Shown in pieces: positions 26,201-33,059 of a DNA stretch of 41,170 nt. The DNA comes from Treponema sp. UBA4319 (GTDB lineage: Bacteria > Spirochaetota > Spirochaetia > Treponematales > Treponemataceae): the NCBI GenBank assembly GCA_002393865.1, contig DGUD01000046.1:1-41170 (forward strand), written 5' to 3'. The translations under genes were made by a program, and so were the position numbers. Each line of letters opens with the position of its first letter. Position 1 is the stretch's first letter. The notes beneath the pieces were generated by a model, which did not search any database, had not been told where the DNA came from, and saw only the letters and a program-made list of their open reading frames with translations.

Positions 26201-27388
26201 ATGAAGATGTCCAGAATATTTTTCACGGCTGTCGCAGCTGCGGCACTGCTGCTCTTTTCCTGCGAGACGGTAAAAAGCGGCGCCATGGAACAGCCTGTCA
26301 CGGAAGGCTGGCATAGCAATTATCCCTTTGTCTTTGTGCACGGGCTTTCCGGCTGGGGGCATTATGACGCGCAGAACAAGATACTGCCGTATTGGGGAAT
26401 GAAGAACGGATCGCTGATAAAGCAGCTCCGGAAGGAGGGCTTTTTGGCATACGACGCGTCCGTGGATCCCCAGGGAAGCGCATGGGACAGAGCCTGCGAG
26501 CTCTACGCCCAGCTCAGCGGGACGGTCACCGACTACGGGGCAGAGCATTCCGCCCGCTGCGGGCACGAGCGCTTCGGCAGGGATTTTTCAGCGGACCCCC
26601 TCCTGCCCCGCTGGAGCGAGGAGACAAAAATCAATCTGGTAGGACACTCCTTTGGCGGCGTCACGGTACGGCTGCTGGCCTATCTTATGGCGGAAGGTTC
26701 CGATGCAGAGCGTGCCGTCACCCCGGCGGACGAGCTGAGCCCGCTTTTTGCCGGCGGCCATGCCTCGTGGATTTATTCGGTCTCGGCCGTCGCGGCTCCC
26801 CATAACGGAACTTCTGCCTACCACGTCCCCGACGAGGGGAGCGGCACGAGGAGCCGCATGCAGAAGGCCATGCACAGGAGCACACCATCCATGAAGGACG
26901 GCCGCGCGGAATTTGACCATGCCGCCTATGACATGCACATACCGAACGCCGCGGAAATCAACCGCTGGCTCAAGACCGTTCCCTCGCTCTATTATTTCTC
27001 GTTCCCGTGCAGCGCCACGCAGGAGGCCGCCGACGGGACGCAGGAGCCGGTGCCCGGCCTTATGGAGAGCATGTTTGTGGGCAGCTCCCGCCTGATAGGG
27101 CATTTTGAGGGCACGAGTCCTGACGGAATCATGCTTGGCAAGGAGTGGCAGGAGAACGACGGCCTTGTCAATACGATATCCGCACGGGCACCGGACTTTG
27201 CGCCGTCGCAGGAATTCCCTGAGCCTGCATCCCCTGATCAGCTCAGCACGGGAATATGGTACATCATGCCGACCTGGCGCGGCGACCACATGTCCCTGCA
27301 GGGCGGTTTTTCCATCAGGAACGATATAACGGCGTTCTATGTCACCCACCTGGACATGATAAACAGGCTGGGAGCAGGCGGCGACTGA
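26201..27388 (+). CDS. Secreted lipase lipoprotein, family I.5-like (Zn-dependent fold)
   Basis: 395 aa. Signal peptide with lipobox LLFSC (C21), so it is likely a surface or periplasmic lipoprotein. The sequence strongly recalls Geobacillus T1/L1 and staphylococcal true lipases: VHGLSGW (oxyanion region), SAWDRACELYAQL, DYGAEHSARCGHERFGR and nucleophile GHSFGG with S150. D96, H116 and H122 have the same 20- and 6-residue spacing as the T1 zinc ligands D61, H81 and H87. NDGLVNT and WRGDHMSLQG supply the catalytic Asp and His. Family I.5 is mainly known from Firmicutes, so transfer is possible. The ATG at 26201 has no ribosome binding site; a second ATG lies two codons later. Confidence 0.88.
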   Translation: MKMSRIFFTAVAAAALLLFSCETVKSGAMEQPVTEGWHSNYPFVFVHGLSGWGHYDAQNKILPYWGMKNGSLIKQLRKEGFLAYDASVDPQGSAWDRACELYAQLSGTVTDYGAEHSARCGHERFGRDFSADPLLPRWSEETKINLVGHSFGGVTVRLLAYLMAEGSDAERAVTPADELSPLFAGGHASWIYSVSAVAAPHNGTSAYHVPDEGSGTRSRMQKAMHRSTPSMKDGRAEFDHAAYDMHIPNAAEINRWLKTVPSLYYFSFPCSATQEAADGTQEPVPGLMESMFVGSSRLIGHFEGTSPDGIMLGKEWQENDGLVNTISARAPDFAPSQEFPEPASPDQLSTGIWYIMPTWRGDHMSLQGGFSIRNDITAFYVTHLDMINRLGAGGD

Positions 27389-27427
27389 GGCCGGCATCTG
27401 GCTGCTGCACGGATAAGGAGCATCGAT

Positions 27428-28093
27428 ATGACAGGAAAAGAAAAAGCTGCGTGCGCCATAAACCTGCTTGTGTTTGTGTGCACGGCCTTTGCGACCGCGA
27501 GCATGATAATCGGTTTTACGTTCATCGGAGAAATACAGGTGCTCTCGGCGATAAGCTTCAGGGCATTCAGATACTTTACGGTTGACTCGAACGTCTTTGC
27601 CGGAATCGTCTCGCTCGTGTACAGCCTCTGTCTCCTCCGCGGAAATGCGGGCAGAAAGGCGCCGGAGCTGCTGATGTGCCTCAAGCTTGCGGCCACCACG
27701 GGCGTCACGCTCACAATGGCGGTCACCATGCTGTTCCTTGCTCCCCGGAGCGAGACGGGCTATTTCTCCTGCTTCATGAACTCGAACCTCTTCATGCACC
27801 TGATTACACCGCTCCTGTGCATCGTAAGCTTCGTATTCCTTGAGCCCGCACGCATCAGCCTGTCCTGGAGCTGCTGCGGGGTGCTGCCCATGCTTCTCTA
27901 TGCCCTCTACTATATCCCGAACATACTGCTGCATCTGGAGGACGGGCAGCCTACGAGGGACTATGACTGGTACGGTTTTCTGGATGGCGGGCTTGGCACA
28001 ATCGGCATCGTCCTGCCGCTCATGCTTGCCGTGACGTGGCTCATCGCGCTGGGCTTGCGCGCGGCCAACAAAAAATGCGTGCGGGCAGGATGA
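27428..28093 (+). CDS. Multi-pass membrane protein, unknown function
   Basis: 221 aa with about six membrane segments. FRYFTVDSNVFAGIVSL and the FMHLITPLLCIVSFVFLEP stretch are a pattern shared with a widespread family of six-helix proteins often labelled Pr6Pr-like, with no known function; I recall this by appearance only. AAGGAG (27416-27421) precedes the ATG. It begins 39 bases after the lipase stop and may share its transcript. The C-terminus is basic, suggesting a cytoplasmic tail. It converges with the DUF3267 gene, 27 bases away, with no clear terminator. Confidence 0.65.
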   Translation: MTGKEKAACAINLLVFVCTAFATASMIIGFTFIGEIQVLSAISFRAFRYFTVDSNVFAGIVSLVYSLCLLRGNAGRKAPELLMCLKLAATTGVTLTMAVTMLFLAPRSETGYFSCFMNSNLFMHLITPLLCIVSFVFLEPARISLSWSCCGVLPMLLYALYYIPNILLHLEDGQPTRDYDWYGFLDGGLGTIGIVLPLMLAVTWLIALGLRAANKKCVRAG

Positions 28094-28120
28094 CGGCGTT
28101 CCCGTGCGCGCCCGCAGCTT

Positions 28121-28798
28121 TTATGCCTCTTCCGCCTGCCCGCGCTCAAAGACAAAGAAGCCGCACTCGGTCGGATGGTCGATGAAGAGCACGTCTTTTC
28201 CCTTTGTCCTGACGGCGAGCATGCCGTAGACCATGAGGAAGTCCCCTCCGCCGCCAAAAAGCATCAGCATGCCGAGCGTGAATACAAAGCCGTTGCCGAG
28301 CAGGCTCGCGGCTATGCACGGCAGGAAGCCCAGCACGATTGTCGGCATGAGGGCGGATATGATGTACCCGCCCTTGCGCAGCGGCACGAGGCAGGCGCAG
28401 TACGGCGCGAGCGCGGCCGTATGGAAACCGAACTGCACGGACTTCCATCCGTCAGGACTGAAGCGGGAGAAGCAGATGCCGTGAATCAGCTCGTGCACGG
28501 CTGCGAGCGCCAGCGCCAAAGCGATGAATGTGCAGAGGAAGACTGCGTATGACGGAAAATAATTACTGAAGCGGAACGATTCCAGATCAGCGTGTCCGGG
28601 GAGCAGCCAGAAAAACACGGCCATCAGGATAGCATACGGCAGCATGATGATGATTGCCATCACGTTTACGAACAATGGCTTGTAGCGTTTCTCCCGGCAG
28701 CTATATCCCTGGGCCTGAAGCACCTCTCGTTTTCCGGCAAATGCCACCTGCCGCCGCTGCTCAGCTGCCGTCAAAGTCCGTTGTCTGGCAGCCATCAT
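28121..28798 (-). CDS. DUF3267-type putative membrane zinc metalloprotease
   Basis: 225 aa. HELIH at residues 102-106 within a hydrophobic helix is the zincin motif, with four or five membrane segments around it. This fits the DUF3267 putative zincin peptidase family; its substrates are unknown. Two ATGs are adjacent (28798 and 28795) after GGGGGG (28807-28802), and the second is better spaced. The frame is open upstream through the tRNA-Leu gene, but those codons are RNA-gene sequence and not protein. The ribosome binding site begins only a few bases after the tRNA terminator, so expression requires read-through or an unseen promoter. Confidence 0.8.
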   Translation of the reverse strand: MMAARQRTLTAAEQRRQVAFAGKREVLQAQGYSCREKRYKPLFVNVMAIIIMLPYAILMAVFFWLLPGHADLESFRFSNYFPSYAVFLCTFIALALALAAVHELIHGICFSRFSPDGWKSVQFGFHTAALAPYCACLVPLRKGGYIISALMPTIVLGFLPCIAASLLGNGFVFTLGMLMLFGGGGDFLMVYGMLAVRTKGKDVLFIDHPTECGFFVFERGQAEEA

Positions 28799-28811
28799 GT
28801 TCCCCCCTGAT

Positions 28812-28841
28812 AAAAAAAAGCCCTTCCAAACGGAAGGGCTT
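28812..28841 (-). terminator. Intrinsic terminator after tRNA-Leu
   Basis: On the minus strand, AAGCCCTTCC pairs perfectly with GGAAGGGCTT (10 bp) across a GTTT loop and continues into a run of eight T's (28819-28812). It starts two bases after the tRNA's last base. Confidence 0.92.
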
Positions 28842-28842
28842 C

Positions 28843-28924
28843 TGCCCGGAACCTGACTTGAACAGGCACACCTCGCGGCACTAGTACCTGAAACTAGCGT
28901 GTCTACCAATTCCACCATCCGGGC
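28843..28924 (-). tRNA. tRNA-Leu (anticodon CAG)
   Basis: An 82-nt class II tRNA on the minus strand. The acceptor strands are GCCCGGA (28924-28918) and TCCGGGC (28850-28844), with discriminator A at 28843. The D region holds GGTGGAATTGGTAGACACG, the anticodon arm is CTAGT-TTCAGGT-ACTAG (anticodon CAG), the variable arm is long, and the T arm has CCTGT-TCAAGTC-AGG-like sequence. CCA is not encoded. A strong promoter precedes it and a strong terminator follows. Confidence 0.96.
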
Positions 28925-28934
28925 AAGTGATAGT

Positions 28935-28963
28935 AGTATAAAGAAAACCTTCTTTTTAGTCAA
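28935..28963 (-). promoter_or_regulatory. Promoter of tRNA-Leu
   Basis: On the minus strand, TTGACT (28963-28958, 5/6) and TATACT (28940-28935, 5/6) are spaced 17 bp. The predicted start near 28928 is about 4 bases before the mature tRNA. The -35 box overlaps the last codons of the upstream pseudouridine synthase gene. Confidence 0.88.
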
Positions 28964-29711
28964 GGGCTGCGGCGCTTTTTATTGAAAAAAATTGCCGGAT
29001 TCCGCTCTTTGCGTCAGGGAAGGAAAAAGATTCCGCCGTGAACGAAAATCCAGCTTCCCCCGCCCCGTCAGGAGAATACAGCGGATCCCCCTGTATCGGA
29101 AAACCGAGCCATGCCAGATGGCAGCGAACCTGATGGCGGTAGCCCCTGCTGATGCTGCAGAGCGCGTTCCAGCGGCCGTCTTCCTTGCGCAGGGAAATCT
29201 CTGTACGGTACAGCAGCGGGGCTGCTTTTTTTTGCGCGGCCTTCCCTGCCTGCCCGGTCACCGGGCGGACAGCCTTGCCATGCTCCCCATAGGGGCGGAA
29301 GCAGGATTCTATGGTGGCGGAGAGACAATCGTGCTGCACGCGTAGCGGCGGCGGGGGAAAGCCCCCCAGCAGCACCCCGCAATCCGGGCGGCACAGGCAT
29401 TCCGCGCGGTACTGTTTTATGAACAGCCCCTGCTGCTGTATGTGCTGCAGGTAGTCGTAGCATGGCTGGGAAGCAGCGATGAGCAGGATACCGCGCGTGA
29501 CGGTGTCGATGCGGTGCACGAGCCCGTGCTCGGTGGCTTTTCTGCCGCTGACGGCCTGCAGCTCAGGCCAGCGGGCAGCCGCCTGCGTGTAGGCGCTCTC
29601 GTCCCCCTCGTGGAGGGGCGCGCTCGGCAGTCCCGCAGGCTTATCGAGGACGACAAAAGGCTCTTCCTCCGTCGGCTCATGGATGATGCGGATAAAACGC
29701 TCGCCGTCCAT
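28956..29711 (-). CDS. RluA-family pseudouridine synthase (no S4 domain)
   Basis: 251 aa. It isomerises uridine in rRNA or tRNA. The catalytic motif is HRIDTVTRG with D69; EPFVVLDKPAGLPS near the N-terminus and GYRHQVRCHLAWLGFPIQGDPLY near the C-terminus (two overlapping family motifs) are typical of the RluA/RluD group. It lacks an N-terminal S4 domain, so it is closer to RluA/TruC-type enzymes. The ATG at 29711 follows the rluD stop by 5 bases, with AAGGACAGG overlapping that stop. The target base is unknown. Confidence 0.88.
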   Translation of the reverse strand: MDGERFIRIIHEPTEEEPFVVLDKPAGLPSAPLHEGDESAYTQAAARWPELQAVSGRKATEHGLVHRIDTVTRGILLIAASQPCYDYLQHIQQQGLFIKQYRAECLCRPDCGVLLGGFPPPPLRVQHDCLSATIESCFRPYGEHGKAVRPVTGQAGKAAQKKAAPLLYRTEISLRKEDGRWNALCSISRGYRHQVRCHLAWLGFPIQGDPLYSPDGAGEAGFSFTAESFSFPDAKSGIRQFFSIKSAAALD

Positions 29712-29716
29712 AGCCG

Positions 29717-30697
29717 CTACCTGTCCTTGGGGAGAATGGTCTTTGGGTAACGCCCGTGCAGCTCCTTGAGCACCAGGCGGAACCTCCGTGGTGTCGGGGA
29801 GGTGAATGTGCTGCGCGTAGTACTTCCCGGCAGGCGGATTTTGAGCAGGTGCGCATGCAGCATGAGCGTTGCCTGCGGGAAAAGCTTGTCGGGGCGGGCA
29901 TAGACGGAATCTCCGAGCACGGGGCAGTTCAGGTACCGCATGTGCACACGGATCTGGTGCGTGCGGCCGGTGGCGATGCGGATGCGCATCAGCGAGTATT
30001 CCCCGTAGCAGGCGATGCAGCGGAAGGCCGTCACCGCGTATTTTCCTTCCTCCGTGTCTGTGACTGCTCGGAACCTGCGCCGGTTCTTTGGGTCGCGGAT
30101 AATCTGCGTGCGTATGATGCCGTGCTGGTGCTGCGGGCGCCCCATGCAGATGGCAATGTATTCCTTTACCAGCGAGGAGTGCCTGCGGAACTGGGCGCCG
30201 AGCCATTCCTCCGCGTCTCGGTGCTTTGCCGTGATGATGACGCCGGACGTATCCTTGTCAAGCCGGTGCACAATGCCGGGGCGGCGCTGCGCAAGGAGCT
30301 CCGCGCTGGAGCCGCCTTCCTGCTGGGGAATGCTCTCCCTGCCCCAGTGGTAGAGCAGTGCGTTCACCAGCGTTCCCTTCCAGTTGCCGCAAGCCGGATG
30401 CGTCACCATGCCCTGCGCCTTGTCCACGACGCAGACATCATTGTCCTCGTAGATGATGCTGAGCGGGATGGGCTCCGGCGCTATGTCTGTCGGAATGTTC
30501 TCTTCCCATTCGATATCCAGCTGGTCGCCGGCCTTTACCTTGTAGGAGATTTTTTCGTTCTTTCCGTTCACAAGGATTTCCACGACGCCGCTTTTCAGCT
30601 TGCTGCGGTTCATGCCCTCAGGAAGCGATGCTATATATTTGTCGAGGCGTTCGTGACCTTCATAGGACGGCGGAACTTTTGTCGAGAAATAGGGCAT
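29717..30697 (-). CDS. Pseudouridine synthase RluD-type, with S4 domain
   Basis: 326 aa. An S4 RNA-binding domain is at about residues 15-75 (RLDKYIASLPEGMNRSKLK, then VLVNG-like ILVNGKN), and the catalytic domain has HRLDKDTSG with D147 and TGRTHQIRVHMRYLNCPVLGD downstream. This is the RluC/RluD architecture that modifies 23S rRNA; which site cannot be decided. The ATG at 30697 lies 1 base after the upstream stop, so it is cotranscribed with the small membrane protein, yggS and the second synthase. Confidence 0.9.
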   Translation of the reverse strand: MPYFSTKVPPSYEGHERLDKYIASLPEGMNRSKLKSGVVEILVNGKNEKISYKVKAGDQLDIEWEENIPTDIAPEPIPLSIIYEDNDVCVVDKAQGMVTHPACGNWKGTLVNALLYHWGRESIPQQEGGSSAELLAQRRPGIVHRLDKDTSGVIITAKHRDAEEWLGAQFRRHSSLVKEYIAICMGRPQHQHGIIRTQIIRDPKNRRRFRAVTDTEEGKYAVTAFRCIACYGEYSLMRIRIATGRTHQIRVHMRYLNCPVLGDSVYARPDKLFPQATLMLHAHLLKIRLPGSTTRSTFTSPTPRRFRLVLKELHGRYPKTILPKDR

Positions 30698-30698
30698 G

Positions 30699-31190
30699 CT
30701 ACTGCTCGTCCCTCTGGTTTTTCCGCAGCAATTCCCCTGCTTCCTCCGGGCTTATCGGGCGCACGTTCTCCCTGTCTTCGGCTTCCTGCAGCGCCTGCTG
30801 GCGCTCGGCCTTCTTCCGCTGCACATACGATATGATGAAATCGGTCAGCCCCACCGTGGCGCTGACGCCGAGCGACGCTCCCACGATACCGACTATTTCC
30901 CCCGTGCTGTAGCCGTTGTTCTTGTCAAAGGGATTGGGAAAGCTGTCCCGAGAGCCGGAAAGGTACTGGAATGTGCTGTAGCCCACCGTCGCACCGGCCG
31001 TCACGAAAGGCAGCGCTCCGAAGGTGATGATTTCCGCCCGGCGCAAGTCCTTTGCCCATTGGGGGAACTCGTCCTCGCTATACGGAACCGGCTCAAGCGA
31101 TTCCGTGTCCTCAGGGCTCTCTTGCGCTTGTAGCGGAGCCGTAAGCAGGAGCAGCCCGGCCATGCATGCCGTCATGATTTTTCGTATCAT
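30699..31190 (-). CDS. Small exported membrane protein, unknown family
   Basis: 163 aa. N-terminal signal sequence (about 1-22, ending PLQAQ), an acidic stretch, then two hydrophobic segments (about 52-72 and 95-118) and a charged, helical C-terminus (RKKAERQQALQEAEDRE). I recognise no domain. The ATG at 31190 is 1 base after the yggS stop. The frame extends upstream into yggS, but those codons show no family or signal features. Sandwiched in an RNA-modification operon, its role is unclear. Confidence 0.65.
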   Translation of the reverse strand: MIRKIMTACMAGLLLLTAPLQAQESPEDTESLEPVPYSEDEFPQWAKDLRRAEIITFGALPFVTAGATVGYSTFQYLSGSRDSFPNPFDKNNGYSTGEIVGIVGASLGVSATVGLTDFIISYVQRKKAERQQALQEAEDRENVRPISPEEAGELLRKNQRDEQ

Positions 31191-31191
31191 A

Positions 31192-31899
31192 CTATGCCCG
31201 TGCCCCGAACAGCGCCGTCCCGATACGGACTTCGGTGCTTCCTTCTTCGATTGCAATCCTGTAATCCCCGCTCATGCCCATGCTGAGCGTATCAAGCCTC
31301 AGCGAGGGGAATTCGGAGCGGAGCTTCTGCTGGAGCGAGCGGAGCGTCGCAAAAGATTTTCTGATTTCCTTTTCGTCCGAGGTGAACGGAGCCATCGTCA
31401 TCAGCCCGGCGGGGACGATATGCGGGTAGCGCCCCTCGGCGCAGTGCTGCGCGGACTCCAGCAGAGAGGCCTCGTCCGGATAACCGGATTTTGAGTCCTC
31501 GCCGGTGTGCAGCTCAAAATAGATTTCAATGTTTTTTCCGAGCCGGGCACAGTGCTTCTCCAGTTCCGCGAGCAGCTCCTCGCGGTCGGCAGACTCGATG
31601 CAGGATGCAATTTCCGCGGCTTTCTTTACCTTGTTGAGCTGCAGGGCTCCTATGATATGCAGCGTGCATTCCTTGCCGGATTCCCGGATGCCGCTGAATT
31701 TGGCGGACGCTTCCTGCACCCGGTTCTCGCCGAAGAGCGTCTGCCCTGCCTGCATGGCGGCATAGACATCCTCCACGGGATGGAATTTGCTTACGGCGCA
31801 GAGCCGCACGCTGCCTGCCGCCCGCCCGGCCTTCGCCTCCGCCACGTGGATTTCCTCTCTGATTTTATAGAAATTGTCTTTTATCTCGTTCTCTGTCAT
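31192..31899 (-). CDS. yggS: PLP homeostasis protein (YggS/PLPBP family)
   Basis: 235 aa. Members bind pyridoxal phosphate and balance B6 and amino-acid pools without clear enzyme activity. LCAVSKFHP gives the PLP lysine K38. FGENRVQEA, IGALQLNK and LSMGMSGDYRIAIEEGST follow, all family signatures; the usual IGHLQ is IGALQ here. Length is normal. It has its own promoter (31979-32007) and heads an operon with the small membrane protein and two pseudouridine synthases. Confidence 0.93.
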   Translation of the reverse strand: MTENEIKDNFYKIREEIHVAEAKAGRAAGSVRLCAVSKFHPVEDVYAAMQAGQTLFGENRVQEASAKFSGIRESGKECTLHIIGALQLNKVKKAAEIASCIESADREELLAELEKHCARLGKNIEIYFELHTGEDSKSGYPDEASLLESAQHCAEGRYPHIVPAGLMTMAPFTSDEKEIRKSFATLRSLQQKLRSEFPSLRLDTLSMGMSGDYRIAIEEGSTEVRIGTALFGARA

Positions 31900-31978
31900 C
31901 GCAACGCCTTTGCCCTTACCGGACAGCCCGGAATGAGGCTGTAAGCCTTGCCGCCTCTGCGGTGCTCCGGATAGCTCC

Positions 31979-32007
31979 AGTATAGCAGAGCGGGCGGCAA
32001 AAGTCTA
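31979..32007 (-). promoter_or_regulatory. Promoter of the yggS-rluD operon
   Basis: On the minus strand, TAGACT (32007-32002, 4/6) and TATACT (31984-31979, 5/6) are spaced 17 bp. The predicted start near 31972 leaves a leader of about 70 nt, which includes an ACAGCC/GGCTGT hairpin. The promoter begins just after the rsmA stop. Confidence 0.72.
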
Positions 32008-32013
32008 CAGCTT

Positions 32014-32892
32014 TTAGTCCTGCCGGGCGGGCGGCAATGCCTCGGTCAGACGGACAAAGTCCTCCAGAGCAAGGTTTTCCGCACGGGCGGAAGGATCCAG
32101 CCCCGCCTGCGTGAACACGGCGCGCGCGTCCGCGCCTTTGGGCAGGAGCGGCTTGATGTTGTTCAGCAGTGTTTTCCGTCGTTGCGAGAACAGCGTGTGT
32201 ACCGTCCGCACAAAGAGCGGCGGATTCCCGCAGCGCGGCGGGTGCTGCTTTTGGGTAAGCAGCACGGCCTGTGAGGAGACGTTGGGGCGCGGCCAGAAAT
32301 TGCCGGGCGCAAGCTCCATGGCAGGCTTCACGTCGTATTGCCACTGGCAGAGCACGCTGAACGCGGAGTACTGTGCCGTCGATGGCGCTGCCGCCATCCG
32401 CTGCGCGACCTCCTTCTGGACGGTAAATACGCAGCGCGCGAATATCAGGTTGCGCGTGATGGTGTCCGCGATAAATGTCGCCGCGATGTTGTACGGCAGG
32501 TTCCCGAACAGACTGATGTCCGTGGCCGGAACCTGCTGCCGTGCAAGCTCCTGCTGCCATGTCCTGAGCACATCGCCTTCCACGATGCGGAATTTGCCCT
32601 GCCGCGCATAGTCCTCAAAAAACTGCCCCAGCAGGCTGATGAAGCCGCGGTCTATCTCAAAGACCGTTACGTCTGCCCCGCTTTCCAGCATCCCGGCTGT
32701 CATGCAGCCCAGACCCGGCCCGATTTCCCAGACCCGGCTCCCCTTCTCCAGCGCGAGCAGCCCGGTGATCCTGCTGCGGGCGGCGGGGTTCACCATGAAA
32801 TTCTGGCCGAATTTCTTCTGCATAGCCAGACCATTGGCTTCCATAAAAGCCTTGAGCGATGCCGGGGCATTGTAGTCCGGAAGTTCTGTCAT
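32014..32892 (-). CDS. rsmA: 16S rRNA adenine dimethyltransferase RsmA (KsgA)
   Basis: 292 aa. It dimethylates two adjacent adenines near the 3' end of 16S rRNA. KKFGQNFMVN and the SAM motif EIGPGLGCMT are near the N-terminus; NLPYNIAA is the catalytic motif IV. Family length is normal. I start at the ATG at 32892 with AAGGA nine bases upstream; an ATG at 32901 sits directly on that site and is too close. A structured 167-base spacer separates it from comEC upstream. Confidence 0.93.
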   Translation of the reverse strand: MTELPDYNAPASLKAFMEANGLAMQKKFGQNFMVNPAARSRITGLLALEKGSRVWEIGPGLGCMTAGMLESGADVTVFEIDRGFISLLGQFFEDYARQGKFRIVEGDVLRTWQQELARQQVPATDISLFGNLPYNIAATFIADTITRNLIFARCVFTVQKEVAQRMAAAPSTAQYSAFSVLCQWQYDVKPAMELAPGNFWPRPNVSSQAVLLTQKQHPPRCGNPPLFVRTVHTLFSQRRKTLLNNIKPLLPKGADARAVFTQAGLDPSARAENLALEDFVRLTEALPPARQD

Positions 32893-32948
32893 TCCTATCA
32901 TTCCTTGGGAATCGCCGTCCGCGCACACGTATCCGGTATTCCCCGTGA

Positions 32949-32984
32949 GCAGGTTTCAGAACTCGTCCGACTTCTGTAACCTGC
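32949..32984. promoter_or_regulatory. Long hairpin upstream of rsmA
   Basis: GCAGGTT (32949-32955) pairs with AACCTGC (32978-32984), continuing inward through CAGAA/TTCTG and TC/GA with two single mismatches, around a GTCC loop. It lies about 57 bases upstream of the rsmA start and would fold in its leader. It has no T-run on the minus strand. Confidence 0.5.
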
Positions 32985-33003
32985 TTCCTTCTTTATAATC
33001 AAT

Positions 33004-33032
33004 CTGCCCGGAAAGCGAAGTTTCCGGACAGG
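33004..33032. repeat. Copy B of a 29-bp hairpin repeat
   Basis: CTGCCCGGAAA, six variable bases, then TTTCCGGACAGG. It matches 25330-25358 at 24 of 29 positions. It is followed by the perfect palindrome CAGGCGCCTG (33029-33038) and a GACGC/GCGTC hairpin (33038-33053), so the whole spacer after comEC is structured. Confidence 0.5.
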
Positions 33033-33059
33033 CGCCTGACGCTGTACGGCGTCCTGTCT

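Noticed and set aside
26588..27934. Open 448-codon frame antisense to the lipase and membrane-protein genes
   Set aside because: It crosses two real genes and is rich in R, H and A with no recognisable domain.
28799..28963. N-terminal extension of the DUF3267 protein containing MVELVDTLVSGT
   Set aside because: This peptide is the well-known false translation of a tRNA-Leu gene, which lies exactly here.
29756..30835. Open 359-codon frame antisense to rluD
   Set aside because: No motif or start signal, while rluD has S4 and catalytic motifs in the other strand.
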